A stretch of 33,829 nucleotides of DNA, from NCBI RefSeq assembly GCF_001562015.1, contig NZ_LASA01000009.1, positions 1-33,829 on the forward strand, given 5' to 3'. The translations under genes were made by a program, and so were the position numbers. Numbering within the stretch: position 1 is the stretch's first letter; every line of letters starts with the position of its first letter. The stretch comes from Endozoicomonas arenosclerae (lineage in GTDB: Bacteria; Pseudomonadota; Gammaproteobacteria; Pseudomonadales; Endozoicomonadaceae). Shown here piece after piece: positions 1 through 8,125 of this stretch. The notes under the pieces were generated by a model. That model was not told where the DNA came from and did not search any database. It was given only the letters and a program-made list of their open reading frames with translations.

Positions 1-153
1 GGAACGGTATTTGAAGTGGCTGAGGGTTAGCTCAATCCAACGGTAACATTCGTCCTTGGAGTCCCAGCCGGGCTCCAGACAGTCTGCTTGTGAAAGGAGG
101 CTTCTTACATCCTCCAGGGTTTTGATGAAATGGGTGTTCATGATGATTTTCAT
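1..153 (-). CDS. Probable transposase/integrase, N-terminal fragment (runs off the window edge)
   Basis: An open minus-strand frame of 51 codons runs from an ATG at 153 (or 141) to base 1 without a stop. The peptide contains GWDSKDECYRWIELTLSHFKYRS (split here as GWDSKDECYRWIE and LTLSHFKYRS). The pattern W-I-E-x-T-L-x-x-F-x-Y resembles, from memory, the N-terminus of DDE integrase-core transposases, ahead of the helix-turn-helix region. The catalytic part lies outside the window, so this is a family guess. A 12-bp direct repeat (GGCTCATTTCAT at 183-194 and 220-231) lies just upstream and could belong to the end of the element. The position just upstream of rpoZ, where gmk often sits in gammaproteobacteria, suggests an insertion there. 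Confidence 0.5.
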   Translation of the reverse strand, partial: MKIIMNTHFIKTLEDVRSLLSQADCLEPGWDSKDECYRWIELTLSHFKYRS

Positions 154-316
154 ATCCTCATCATGAACGACAGTGCTGAAGTCGGCTCATTTCATGTTAG
201 AAACCAGCCCCTTCTTCAGGCTCATTTCATATTGGAAGAGACTCGGGCTTGTTTGGACTCAGGTCGTAAAGTACACTGTAGTGTCGGCAAACTGGCTGTT
301 TTGGCCATGGGAATCG

Positions 317-358
317 AAGTGCTCTTTCTATTATTTTTTAGTAATAGAAAGAGCATTT
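317..358. repeat. Long inverted repeat (hairpin) upstream of rpoZ
   Basis: Bases 320-333 and 342-355 are perfectly complementary (14 bp, arm TGCTCTTTCTATTA) around an 8-base loop. One G-T wobble and two more pairs extend the stem to 17 bp. No T-run follows on either strand, so it is not a standard intrinsic terminator. It lies between the transposase fragment and rpoZ and may be a processing or insulating structure, or part of a mobile element end. Confidence 0.7.
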
Positions 359-387
359 CCACAGTGAACAAATTTGAGAGGTGAGCA

Positions 388-639
388 GTGGCTCGAGTAA
401 CCGTAGAAGACTGTCTGGATAATGTTGATAACCGTTTTGAACTGGTTATGGTCGCTTCCAAGCGTGCCCGTCAGCTGGCTATTGGCGGCAAGGAGCCCAA
501 GCTGGAATGGGAAAACGACAAGCCCACCGTTATGGCTCTGCGTGAGATTGCTGAAGGCCTGGTAACTTCTCTTTCTGTAGAAGAGAAAGTGGTAGACGAA
601 GACGAAGCAGCCATGTTCCTGGCTGGAGTTGAGGGGTAA
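388..639 (+). CDS. rpoZ: DNA-directed RNA polymerase omega subunit
   Basis: An 83-aa protein with the typical omega start ([20 protein letters not shown]) and the core helix stretch ASKRARQL. Omega binds the beta' subunit, helps assemble RNA polymerase and, in E. coli, forms part of a ppGpp-binding site. The start codon is GTG, preceded by GAGAGGTGAG. The length is close to the ~90 aa usual for the family. spoT follows 63 bp downstream on the same strand, the usual gammaproteobacterial order, so the two are probably co-transcribed. The gene normally found upstream (gmk) is not visible; a transposase fragment and a hairpin occupy that place. Confidence 0.96.
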   Translation: MARVTVEDCLDNVDNRFELVMVASKRARQLAIGGKEPKLEWENDKPTVMALREIAEGLVTSLSVEEKVVDEDEAAMFLAGVEG

Positions 640-702
640 AACCTCCAGAATTTTCCCGGAGATGTTCTGGATGGCCGGATTGCTGCACAGGAGGAGCGGG
701 CT

Positions 703-2835
703 TTGCTGACTATTGAAGAGTTTGCCGGCCGCTTGAAGTCCTACCTGAATCCCGAACAGGTGAATCTTGTTCGCAGGGCTTACTATTACGCTGAGCAGGC
801 GCACGACGGCCAGACGAGGCGCAGTGGTGAGCCTTATATTACCCACCCGCTCGAGGTGGCTGCCATTCTTGCAGACATGCACATGGACCATCACAGTTTG
901 ATGGCTGCCATGCTGCATGATGTGATTGAAGATACCGGAATTGAAAAATCTGCCATTCACGAACAGTTCGGTGAAGTGGTAGCAGACCTGGTCGATGGGG
1001 TCAGCAAGCTGACTCACATGCAGTTTGAAAACAAGACCCTGGCCCAGGCTGAAAACTTCCAGAAGATGGCACTGGCCATGGCGCGGGATATCCGGGTCAT
1101 TCTGGTCAAACTGTCAGACCGACTTCACAACATGCGTACTCTGGGTGTTCTTCGACCGGATAAACGTCGACGTATTGCCAGAGAAACCCTCGATATCTAC
1201 GTTCCAATTGCCAACCGTCTGGGTATGCACAATCTTCGTATTGAACTCGAAGATCTGGGCTTTCAGGCTATGTATCCCATGCGCTCCCGGATGATCCGCC
1301 AGGCTGTGAAAGAAGCCAGGGGCAATCGTAAGGATCTTGTGGGTCAGGTTCAGAGAGCCATTGCCGCTCGTCTTGAAGAAGTGGGCCTTAAAGGCCGGGT
1401 GGTTGGACGGGAAAAGCACCTTTACAGCATCTATCGAAAAATGCGAAATCAGAGCAAGTCCTTTGCTGAAATCATGGACATGTTTGCCTTTCGCATAATC
1501 GTAGACAGCGCCGACAGTTGTTACCGTGCCCTGGGCATGGTTCATAACCTCTACAAGCCTATTCCCGGGCGCTTCAAAGATTACATCGCTATTCCCAAAG
1601 CCAACGGTTACCAGTCACTTCATACCAGTCTTTTTGGTATGCACGGTGTGCCCATTGAAATCCAGATCCGTACTCAGGAGATGGAAGACATGGCCAATAA
1701 CGGCATTGCTGCGCACTGGTTGTACAAGTCTGGCGATGAAGCTCTGTCGGGTAGCCATGCCCGCACACGTCAGTGGCTGAAAGGGGTATTGGAACTTCAG
1801 AAGAACGCCGGTGATTCTCTGGAGTTCATCGAGAACGTCAAAATCGATCTCTTCCCGGATGAAGTTTATGTCTTTACGCCCAAAGGCCATATTCTCGAAT
1901 TGCCCAAAGGGGCAACACCGGTAGACTTTGCCTACACGGTTCATACCGATGTGGGGAACACCTGTGTAGCCTGTCGTATTGACCGTCGTCTGGCTTCATT
2001 GAGCCAGCCTCTGCAGAGCGGTCAAACCGTTGAGGTGGTTACGGCTCCCGGAGCCCGACCGAATGTTGCCTGGTTGAACTTTGTTGTGACAGGTAAGGCC
2101 CGGTCAAACATACGTCATTTCCTCAAGAATCAGCGTCGAAATGAGTCTATTGCACTTGGGCGCCGTCTCTTGAACAAAGCTCTGGTCAGCTTCGAAACCC
2201 ATCTTGATGATATCGATGACCAGGTTCTGAAAGATCAGATTGAAGCGCTGAGCTTCGATACTCTGGATGATCTGTTGGAAGACATTGGTCTGGGTAATCG
2301 CATGGCCTATGTTGTGGCTCGAATGCTGATGGAGCCAGGCAGTGCGGAAGAAGCCGAGAAGACCCAGATAGATACTTCTGACTCTGAGAAGCCTCTGTCC
2401 ATTCGCGGTACTGAAGGGATGGTGATCAGCTTTGCCAAGTGCTGCTATCCGATTCCGGGTGATCCGGTAGTGGGTCATGTCAGCTCAGGTCGTGGCATTG
2501 TTATTCACACAGAAAGCTGTAAGAACATTGCTGATATTCGTCACAGTCCTGAAAAGGTACTGGAAGTTGATTGGGATAAAGATGTCTCAGGCGAATTCAC
2601 CGTTGAGCTGCTGGTGGAACTGGAACATCACCGTGGCATGATTGCTTCCCTGGCCACCAGTGTGACAGCGGTAGAAGGCAATATCGAAAAAATCAGTATG
2701 GAAGAGCGTGATGCCAGCTTCTGCATGGTTCAGCTGGTCATTAAGGTGAAGGATCGTCTCCACCTGGCTCGTATCATCAAGCGTCTACGGGTCATAAAGG
2801 GTGTCCACTCTATTAACCGCCGCAGAGAAGCTTAA
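703..2835 (+). CDS. spoT: Bifunctional (p)ppGpp synthetase/hydrolase SpoT
   Basis: A 710-aa RelA/SpoT homologue that makes and degrades (p)ppGpp, the stringent-response alarmone, in the cytoplasm. Domains in order: an N-terminal HD hydrolase (about 25-180) with an intact H48...H72-D73 signature (LHDVIEDTG), then a synthetase domain (about 230-350) with GREKHLYSIYRKM and RFKDYIAIPKANGYQSLHT. A TGS domain follows (about 385-450, DEVYVFTPKGHILELPKGAT), and a C-terminal ACT domain (about 635-705) ends the protein. The intact HD motif separates it from RelA, whose hydrolase site is dead. The start is TTG at 703, chosen because CAGGAGGAGC sits at 689-698. It lies directly behind rpoZ, as is usual for spoT. 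Confidence 0.96.
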   Translation: MLTIEEFAGRLKSYLNPEQVNLVRRAYYYAEQAHDGQTRRSGEPYITHPLEVAAILADMHMDHHSLMAAMLHDVIEDTGIEKSAIHEQFGEVVADLVDGVSKLTHMQFENKTLAQAENFQKMALAMARDIRVILVKLSDRLHNMRTLGVLRPDKRRRIARETLDIYVPIANRLGMHNLRIELEDLGFQAMYPMRSRMIRQAVKEARGNRKDLVGQVQRAIAARLEEVGLKGRVVGREKHLYSIYRKMRNQSKSFAEIMDMFAFRIIVDSADSCYRALGMVHNLYKPIPGRFKDYIAIPKANGYQSLHTSLFGMHGVPIEIQIRTQEMEDMANNGIAAHWLYKSGDEALSGSHARTRQWLKGVLELQKNAGDSLEFIENVKIDLFPDEVYVFTPKGHILELPKGATPVDFAYTVHTDVGNTCVACRIDRRLASLSQPLQSGQTVEVVTAPGARPNVAWLNFVVTGKARSNIRHFLKNQRRNESIALGRRLLNKALVSFETHLDDIDDQVLKDQIEALSFDTLDDLLEDIGLGNRMAYVVARMLMEPGSAEEAEKTQIDTSDSEKPLSIRGTEGMVISFAKCCYPIPGDPVVGHVSSGRGIVIHTESCKNIADIRHSPEKVLEVDWDKDVSGEFTVELLVELEHHRGMIASLATSVTAVEGNIEKISMEERDASFCMVQLVIKVKDRLHLARIIKRLRVIKGVHSINRRREA

Positions 2836-3506
2836 AAACCGGTGAGTGACTCCATCTGTCCGGTGTAAGGATTAACTTCCTGAAATACCTGCAGCTGCAC
2901 AGCGTTCAGCATATTCAGTATTTCCATCATGTTCGGTGGGGATACTGGTATGTCTGGCTGCTGCGGCAGCATGTTTATGACAAAGTGAGTGGGCAGCAAA
3001 AATCCGGTTGGCAGAGATACTAATACTTCTCCTGGCGCATTCAGTGAAAGGGTTATTTGAATACTGACCCATTGGCCATTCTGGCTCAGTACCCCCAAGG
3101 TCAGATAAATAACTCCTTGAATAGCAATAATGTGTTGAACAGACATGTGCTGATTGAACTGAGGGATGTTTTGATTCTGAGTCAGTGTCAGGGTAGCCAG
3201 GGCTGCAGGTATATGAGGCAGGAGCATGCCCACACCTTGCAGATTGGCATTTTGAATCTGATTGAGTAGATGAAAAGGAACATGGATCGTTTGTGCCTGT
3301 CCCTGAGTGGGTTGCACATTGATCTGCAGAGCTTGCTGGTTGGTAGTTCCGTGAGTAAATGTTACTTCAGCTGCTCTTGTGCCGCCTGGCTGACGAACCG
3401 TCGAGGCGTTATTAATTTCTCCAAGAGGAGTTGTCAGTGCATGGCTGTACTGGAGGCAGATTGCTGCTAACAACATGCAGATGCTTTTGATCGATCGCCA
3501 AATCAT
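2832..3506 (-). CDS. Putative secreted protein of unknown function
   Basis: A 224-aa protein not recognised from any family. The N-terminus looks like a Sec signal peptide: a basic start, the hydrophobic stretch [15 protein letters not shown], and probable cleavage after SHA (near residue 23). The mature part is rich in Gln, Asn, Thr and Leu, has almost no charged residues and no cysteines, and alternates polar and hydrophobic residues as a beta-rich fold might. Its stop codon overlaps that of spoT by 4 bp, tail to tail. Its start is divergent from ridA with about 115 bp between. The long frame, signal peptide and clean boundaries support a real gene. Confidence 0.65.
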   Translation of the reverse strand: MIWRSIKSICMLLAAICLQYSHALTTPLGEINNASTVRQPGGTRAAEVTFTHGTTNQQALQINVQPTQGQAQTIHVPFHLLNQIQNANLQGVGMLLPHIPAALATLTLTQNQNIPQFNQHMSVQHIIAIQGVIYLTLGVLSQNGQWVSIQITLSLNAPGEVLVSLPTGFLLPTHFVINMLPQQPDIPVSPPNMMEILNMLNAVQLQVFQEVNPYTGQMESLTGF

Positions 3507-3622
3507 TCTTGAATATTCCTTATTATTCGTTGAATCAGTATGGACGAAAATTCCATAAGGACTTGAAAAATACGTGTTGTCCCTTACTATTTGGCTCTTT
3601 TCTGTTGAGAAGTGAGCGCATA

Positions 3623-4009
3623 ATGAGTAACAGACAGACCATAAACACTGAGAATGCGCCTCAGGCCATTGGGACCTATTCTCAGGCGGTGAAGGCGGGA
3701 ACGACCGTCTATATTTCTGGCCAGATTCCCCTGGTTCCAGAAACCATGGAGCTGGATCAGGGCGATTTCAAAGCTCAGACCCGACGCTGTTTTGAAAACC
3801 TGAAGGCTATTGCAGAAGCCGCAGGGGGGGAGCTTCAGGATGCAGCAAAAGTGGGTATTTTTCTGACGGATCTCAGTAATTTTAACGCGGTGAATGAAGT
3901 AATGGCGGAGTACTTCACCCAGCCTTACCCTGCCCGTGCAGCCATTGGTGTTAAAGAACTGCCCAAAGGTGTGCCGGTAGAGATTGACGCTATCCTGGAG
4001 CTGAAATAG
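3623..4009 (+). CDS. ridA: RidA family reactive imine/enamine deaminase
   Basis: A 128-aa YjgF/YER057c/UK114 protein. RidA hydrolyses reactive 2-aminoacrylate and related enamines released by PLP enzymes, protecting enzymes such as transaminases. Family signatures are visible: [16 protein letters not shown] at the N-terminus, [12 protein letters not shown], the central [18 protein letters not shown] and a C-terminal [22 protein letters not shown], which includes the conserved Arg that binds the substrate carboxylate. The ATG at 3623 is chosen over the open frame from 3509 because homologues begin at this point. In many gammaproteobacteria ridA follows spoT, and here only the secreted-protein gene separates them. 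Confidence 0.92.
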   Translation: MSNRQTINTENAPQAIGTYSQAVKAGTTVYISGQIPLVPETMELDQGDFKAQTRRCFENLKAIAEAAGGELQDAAKVGIFLTDLSNFNAVNEVMAEYFTQPYPARAAIGVKELPKGVPVEIDAILELK

Positions 4010-4029
4010 CGCCAGAACAGAGCTTCGGG

Positions 4030-5286
4030 TTAGTCCCAGGGAACATCCCGATACGTGTTGGGGTATTTTTTTCTGTGTATGCTGCTTTTTTGTGCCGTTA
4101 AAAATATCTCAGCCGAGGGTGGTTTGACGTCGCCAAGGCGAGCAAGCCTTCTCAGCTGAGCTATGGCAATATCCCTTCGCGTTTCCAGCGAAATCTTTCC
4201 CGTTTGCATTAACTCTATTCGTCTGGCTGCGTACTGCCTCTGCTTTGTGGGTGGCAGTGTGATCTCCCCTTTGAGCTGTCGGACAATAACTTTGGCCTGA
4301 TACTGGAACAACATGAACGGAACCCCCAGAATTTCCATACCGGTTACAGAAAGTTCAGGGAACTCCGGATGGAACAGGTTCATATAAAGCGGCGCGACAG
4401 ATAACTTGTTGCCAGACAGGAAGGCACCTTTCAAAGATGTTATAACGCTGTCTTCTACTTGATAGCCCGTGCAGAGAATTAGTACGTCAACATCCTCAAG
4501 CTTTTCCCCGTCTTCAAGTATCAGGGTTTTTCCCCTGCACTCTGCAATGTCTTTATGGCGGGTAATATTGTTTCCTTCTCCGTAATAGCCTTCTTCAGGA
4601 ACCAGATGTTCTCTACTGCCTTTGTGAGCGCAAACATAAACTTTGGTGGCTTGAGGGCTGATTTCCCGGCTGATATCTTCTCCGGATGGCCCTGTCCCCA
4701 TAACGGCCACACGTTGGTTTCGATAATTTTCGGGTACGCGATAAGTGAGGCTGTGTTCAACTTTGCCTGTAAAATCTGAAAGCCCTTTGATGTCAGGCAA
4801 GGAGGGTGTGCTGTAGCGGCTGTTACAGAGCACGACGCCTGAGAACTCTTCCCCATTATCAGGCTCTGTCAAAGCTCGCCATTTTCGTGATCCCGAAGAT
4901 GAATCGATCTGCTCCAGTCCGACAAACTGATGGTTGAAGCGAATTTTTTCAATCAGGCTGGAGTGTCTGGCAAAGTCTTCAAGATAGTTACAGATCTGTT
5001 CCCGACTAGGGTAGGTTGGGGTTCCCTTAGGGTAAGGAAAACCCCAGACCTCCATAACCTGCTTGGGGAAATTGGCTCTCAGAGAAGGAAAGGCCGGACT
5101 GTAAATGTGTGACAATCCCTGCCTCACATCAGGAATCTCTGTCAGTGACTGCAGTGCCCAGGAGCCCCCCAGACATTCACGGCGTTCAAAAATCGCCACA
5201 TCTAAATCATTAGCCAGTAACTCACGGGCGATCATCAGACCAGCAGGACCGGCTCCGATGACGGCGATTTTTTTTCTATGGGACAT
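4030..5286 (-). CDS. Flavin-containing monooxygenase (class B)
   Basis: A 418-aa FAD- and NADPH-dependent monooxygenase. The FAD-binding Rossmann motif GAGPAG is at 11-16. The FMO signature F-x-G-x-x-x-H-x-x-x-Y is intact at 172-182 (FTGKVEHSLTY). The NADPH-binding GTGPSG is at 197-202, and LILCTGYQ matches the C-terminal FMO/NMO motif. Enzymes of this class oxygenate soft nucleophiles such as amines and sulfides. The substrate cannot be read from sequence; trimethylamine is one known substrate of marine bacterial FMOs but is not demonstrated here. The gene ends 20 bp from the end of ridA, tail to tail. Confidence 0.88.
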   Translation of the reverse strand: MSHRKKIAVIGAGPAGLMIARELLANDLDVAIFERRECLGGSWALQSLTEIPDVRQGLSHIYSPAFPSLRANFPKQVMEVWGFPYPKGTPTYPSREQICNYLEDFARHSSLIEKIRFNHQFVGLEQIDSSSGSRKWRALTEPDNGEEFSGVVLCNSRYSTPSLPDIKGLSDFTGKVEHSLTYRVPENYRNQRVAVMGTGPSGEDISREISPQATKVYVCAHKGSREHLVPEEGYYGEGNNITRHKDIAECRGKTLILEDGEKLEDVDVLILCTGYQVEDSVITSLKGAFLSGNKLSVAPLYMNLFHPEFPELSVTGMEILGVPFMLFQYQAKVIVRQLKGEITLPPTKQRQYAARRIELMQTGKISLETRRDIAIAQLRRLARLGDVKPPSAEIFLTAQKSSIHRKKYPNTYRDVPWD

Positions 5287-5341
5287 AACCTGTCTCTTTG
5301 AATCCGCTTCGAAACAGGATAGACGGTTTGTGAGGAGGTGG

Positions 5342-5364
5342 GCCGGAAGCTTAGGGCTTCCGGC
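5342..5364. terminator. GC-rich hairpin between the GNAT and FMO genes
   Basis: GCCGGAAGC (5342-5350) and GCTTCCGGC (5356-5364) form a perfect 9-bp stem with a 5-base loop. It lies just downstream of the GNAT stop on the minus strand. There is no T-run after it on that strand, so it may be a weak or Rho-assisted terminator or a stabilising 3' hairpin. Confidence 0.5.
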
Positions 5365-5372
5365 TAAGGTGA

Positions 5373-5942
5373 TTATAAGTTCAGGTATTGTTTGCGGGTC
5401 AGACCGTAGATCACTCTGTCTTCATCCGGAGCGTAATAACCGGCCTGATGCCCCTCTTTTACCATGCCAGACTTCATCATGACTCGTTCTGAGCCTGTAT
5501 TGTTGGCATAGCAGTCTGCCGTGACCTTATGAGCATCCAGCTGGTCAAAGGCATATTGGATCAGCATCTGACAACCCTGTGAGGCCAGTCCTTTTCCCCA
5601 GGCTCTTTGGGGAAGCTGGAAGCCCACTTCATAGACACCTGCCGTCATGGCTGCAGGAACCAGACCCAGCATGCCTGCAAAGTGGTTTGATTCCGCCTCT
5701 CTGATAATCAGCGTAATACTGGGTTCAGCTTTTCCAGACAATGCGGCTTCGTTTTGCTCCGCAATAGGCAGAAAGTAGTCGCGGTAGACACTTTCAGGTG
5801 CTGGAGCAAAGGGCAGGTAGCGAGTGACCTGCTCATCTCGAAGCATGAAAACAATGTCGTCAATATCGGAAGGCAGTAACAGTTTGATGAGATAGCCTTC
5901 CCGTAAGGTTTGGGGGCTATGGGCTAAAAAACGTTTTTCCAT
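5373..5942 (-). CDS. GNAT family N-acetyltransferase (RimJ/RimL-like)
   Basis: A 189-aa acetyl-CoA-dependent N-acetyltransferase of the Acetyltransf_3 type. Motif A is visible as YEVGFQLPQRAWGKGLASQGCQMLIQYAF, including the acetyl-CoA loop R-A-W-G-K-G-L-A. The next segment, DAHKVTADCYANNTGSERVMMKSGM, carries the N-x-x-S and MxKxGM elements typical of RimJ/RimL and spermidine-type enzymes. The substrate is unknown. The gene starts 11 bp after the rsgA-like stop, so the two are probably one transcription unit. A link to ribosomal protein acetylation would fit that pairing but is only an inference. Confidence 0.85.
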   Translation of the reverse strand: MEKRFLAHSPQTLREGYLIKLLLPSDIDDIVFMLRDEQVTRYLPFAPAPESVYRDYFLPIAEQNEAALSGKAEPSITLIIREAESNHFAGMLGLVPAAMTAGVYEVGFQLPQRAWGKGLASQGCQMLIQYAFDQLDAHKVTADCYANNTGSERVMMKSGMVKEGHQAGYYAPDEDRVIYGLTRKQYLNL

Positions 5943-5953
5943 AAAGTGTTTGA

Positions 5954-6994
5954 TTACCAGTTCTGTTTCAGACGTTTAGTGCTTTTGACAACGGATTTGA
6001 CATGGCGGCTAAAGGCCCTGTTCTGAGCCCGCCTTTCTGCCAGTGAAGCGCTGTTCATAGCCTGCTCCCTAAGAAGTTTCCGATAACTCTTCAGCCTTCT
6101 CTGGTCGAGATCGCTTGCCTCGATCGCAGACTTAACGGCACAACCAGGCTCTGACTCATGCTGACAGTCATGGAACTGACATTGTCCGGCAAACTCTATG
6201 ATGTCCGAGAACGTAGCGTCCACACCGGCCTCACAGTGGGCCAGTTGTATCTCTCTCATGCCTGGCGTATCCAGAAGCAGAGCTCCGGCAGCGGTTAAGT
6301 GCAAGGATCGGCCTGTTGTCGTATGTCTGCCCTTGCTGTCATCCTCACGGATGCTTCCGGTTTCTTGCTGAGACTGACCGAGAAGACCGTTGATTAAAGT
6401 CGATTTACCAACACCTGAAGATCCAATCAGGGCAACTGTTCTTCCAGGAGTACACCAGGGTTGAAGTGGCAGTAGGCTATCTTGATCAAGAGCATTAACG
6501 CCTTCTACCAGTAGGTTTCGATCCAGCGCCTGTACCTTGATCAGATAAGAGTCTGGGTCGGGACACAGATCTTTCTTGGTTAACACAATGACGGGCTCAA
6601 CTTCTGCTTCATTGACCAGTGCCAGGTAGCGTTCAATCCTGCTTAGATTGAAATCCTGATTCATTGAACAAACGATAAAAGCCGTATCTATGTTTGAAGC
6701 AATCAGCTGTTCTGAGACTTTTGAGCCCGCCGCTTTTCTGGAAAACAGGGACTGTCGATCCAGCAGTCTGTGAAAGTGCTGGTTATTCAAAAGTATCCAG
6801 TCGCCCACTGCCAGAGAGGGCATGTTTGCCGTTACTGCCAATTTTAAGGACGAACCTTCTATGGCGAGATCAATGTTGGAGCGATGGACAGCCGTGACTC
6901 TGGCCGGTGTTGTGGTTTCCCATTCGTCCAGAGTGAGTTGTTGTTGAAAAAACGGGCGCCATCCCAACTGTAGCAGGGAAAAAGTAATAGACAT
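5954..6994 (-). CDS. rsgA: Ribosome small subunit-dependent GTPase A (RsgA/YjeQ paralogue)
   Basis: A 346-aa circularly permuted GTPase involved in late 30S ribosome maturation. An OB-fold region (about 25-90) precedes the GTPase motifs in permuted order: G4 TKKD (139-142), G1 GSSGVGKST (191-199), G3 DTPG (242-245). The zinc module has C272, C277, H279 and C285 in the C-x4-C-x-H-x5-C spacing of RsgA. The N-terminus (LLQLGWRPFFQQQL) lacks the basic tail of E. coli RsgA and resembles a second RsgA-like subgroup found in other gammaproteobacteria, so this may be a paralogue rather than the main copy. AGGGG (7000-7004) is the ribosome-binding site. The upstream leader is unusual and is listed separately. 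Confidence 0.9.
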   Translation of the reverse strand: MSITFSLLQLGWRPFFQQQLTLDEWETTTPARVTAVHRSNIDLAIEGSSLKLAVTANMPSLAVGDWILLNNQHFHRLLDRQSLFSRKAAGSKVSEQLIASNIDTAFIVCSMNQDFNLSRIERYLALVNEAEVEPVIVLTKKDLCPDPDSYLIKVQALDRNLLVEGVNALDQDSLLPLQPWCTPGRTVALIGSSGVGKSTLINGLLGQSQQETGSIREDDSKGRHTTTGRSLHLTAAGALLLDTPGMREIQLAHCEAGVDATFSDIIEFAGQCQFHDCQHESEPGCAVKSAIEASDLDQRRLKSYRKLLREQAMNSASLAERRAQNRAFSRHVKSVVKSTKRLKQNW

Positions 6995-7003
6995 AAGAAC
7001 CCC

Positions 7004-7072
7004 TGACGTCTAATAAAACGTCATGAAGATGTTTCTTCTTGGGGCAAAGAGCCCCGGTTAAAAACCGGGCAA
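7004..7072 (-). promoter_or_regulatory. Attenuator-like leader with competing hairpins upstream of rsgA
   Basis: On the minus strand, segment 1 (7103-7110, CCGGGCAA, inside the leader ORF) is fully complementary to segment 2 (7065-7072, TTGCCCGG). Segment 2 also pairs with segment 3 (CCCGGTT at 7063-7069 with AACCGGG at 7053-7059). Segment 3 also pairs with segment 4 (GGGGC at 7051-7055 with GCCCC at 7041-7045). This is the 1:2, 2:3, 3:4 layout of an attenuator. No U-run follows the 3:4 stem, so control of translation is more likely than termination. A last 6-bp hairpin (7004-7009 with 7018-7023) ends right at the rsgA ribosome-binding site. Confidence 0.55.
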
Positions 7073-7091
7073 AGGAAGTGTTTTCAGCGGA

Positions 7092-7130
7092 TTAGGCGCT
7101 GATTGCCCGGAAGGTGCTTACTACAATCAT
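7092..7130 (-). CDS. Putative 12-aa leader peptide upstream of rsgA
   Basis: A very short minus-strand ORF encodes MIVVSTFRAISA. It is preceded by GGAGGGG (7135-7141) five bases before the ATG, one of the strongest ribosome-binding sites in the window. Its last codons contain pairing segment 1 of the hairpin set that follows, so a translating or stalled ribosome would change which hairpins form. This is the geometry of leader peptides in attenuated operons. The peptide has no strong run of one amino acid, so the signal that would stall a ribosome is unknown. Confidence 0.5.
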   Translation of the reverse strand: MIVVSTFRAISA

Positions 7131-7168
7131 GAGTCCCCTCCAGCGGTATCAAAAATATTAATGCTATG

Positions 7169-7197
7169 ACTTTAACAGATGAATTTTCTCTGCTCAA
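7169..7197 (-). promoter_or_regulatory. Possible sigma-70 promoter for the leader and rsgA
   Basis: On the minus strand, TTGAGC (7192-7197) and TAAAGT (7169-7174) are 17 bp apart, upstream of the leader peptide ORF. The match to consensus is moderate, and other AT-rich -10 choices exist nearby. Confidence 0.35.
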
Positions 7198-7209
7198 TCA
7201 GGAGTTGTA

Positions 7210-8109
7210 TCAGACATGTGTACAAATTGCTTCGCAGATTAGGTGAGTATTCAGGTTACGTTGCGTCAGCTCTGAAGTCTGTTGCCCTTCTTGTACGACA
7301 TTCATCCAATGATCGATCATGTCATGAAAACCCTTGGACTTAAGCATCGGGGTCCAGTCAGGCAGGCTCAAAACCTGTTCTTCATTATCTTTCCATTGGG
7401 CTCCCGACGTGAAAGAGTCGAAACGGAAAGAGGCATTCAGATAATCGGCCTGAATCACTTCGCGGGTTTTTCCGGCTAAGCGATTCATGGAAGCTTGGTA
7501 GAGGGTTTTGCCAGACTGCCATTGAATGTCCAGTCGAGCGAGGTCACTGTCCGTCTTCTGGCAATGGATAGACAGATCTTCCGGGGAGGTGTTCCCTTCT
7601 ACATTGATGCTGTCCAGGGCGTGGATGAAATCATCAAAAATGAAGGCTCTGGGTTCCCCTGCAAGATTGTGTCGGTGTTTTTCCCAGCGAAGAGCCAACA
7701 GGTCACTTTTCTTGCTGAGGTGTTGGTTGAGCAGGGGTAAATATCGACGATTAAAGCCCATAAACAAGGGCTGATTCTTTTTGGCTGCCAGTTCATACAG
7801 TGTTTCACACTGGCTGTAACGATCTGACAGGGGTTTGTCGACGAACACAGGCAAGCCGATGTTCAAAAAGAACTGAGCTATCTCGTAATGGGAGTTTGTT
7901 GCACTGTGAATCATTACTGCATCAATACCCATTGTTGGGAGTGATTGATAATGGGTGCAGGTTTCAGAGATTCGGTATTGCTTTGCCAGAAGATTGAGGA
8001 CTTTGGCGTTTCTTGTGCAGAAAACCAGTTCCAGATCTGCTCTCTGGGTTAATACTGGCAGATAGGCTTTCCGGGCAATGCTGCCCAGTCCGATTACGGC
8101 TATTTTCAT
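7210..8109 (-). CDS. Gfo/Idh/MocA family oxidoreductase (MviM-like)
   Basis: A 299-aa NAD(P)-dependent oxidoreductase. The N-terminal Rossmann domain begins MKIAVIGLGSIARKAYLPVL with the dinucleotide motif G-L-G-S-I-A. The family signature around the catalytic lysine is seen as VFVDKPLSDR (about 88-97), where E-K-P is replaced by D-K-P, a common variant. Members act on sugars, inositols or nucleotide sugars; this one resembles the short MviM/YceM-like proteins, whose substrate is unclear. The gene follows the SDR gene by 16 bp on the same strand, so they are likely co-transcribed. Confidence 0.85.
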   Translation of the reverse strand: MKIAVIGLGSIARKAYLPVLTQRADLELVFCTRNAKVLNLLAKQYRISETCTHYQSLPTMGIDAVMIHSATNSHYEIAQFFLNIGLPVFVDKPLSDRYSQCETLYELAAKKNQPLFMGFNRRYLPLLNQHLSKKSDLLALRWEKHRHNLAGEPRAFIFDDFIHALDSINVEGNTSPEDLSIHCQKTDSDLARLDIQWQSGKTLYQASMNRLAGKTREVIQADYLNASFRFDSFTSGAQWKDNEEQVLSLPDWTPMLKSKGFHDMIDHWMNVVQEGQQTSELTQRNLNTHLICEAICTHV

Positions 8110-8125
8110 GGTCGATTATTCATGG

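Noticed and set aside
130-384. Plus-strand 84-aa ORF whose start (HDDFHILIMND) faintly resembles the C-terminus of guanylate kinase, a possible gmk remnant.
   Set aside because: The similarity covers only about 11 residues, lies antisense to the better-supported transposase frame, and is not followed by any further Gmk-like sequence.
331-1017. 228-aa minus-strand ORF across rpoZ and the start of spoT.
   Set aside because: It is antisense to two well-identified genes, has no recognisable domain and no ribosome-binding site.
3509-3622. A 38-residue N-terminal extension of RidA in the same frame.
   Set aside because: RidA proteins begin at the internal ATG ([13 protein letters not shown]), and the extension overlaps the divergent promoter region.
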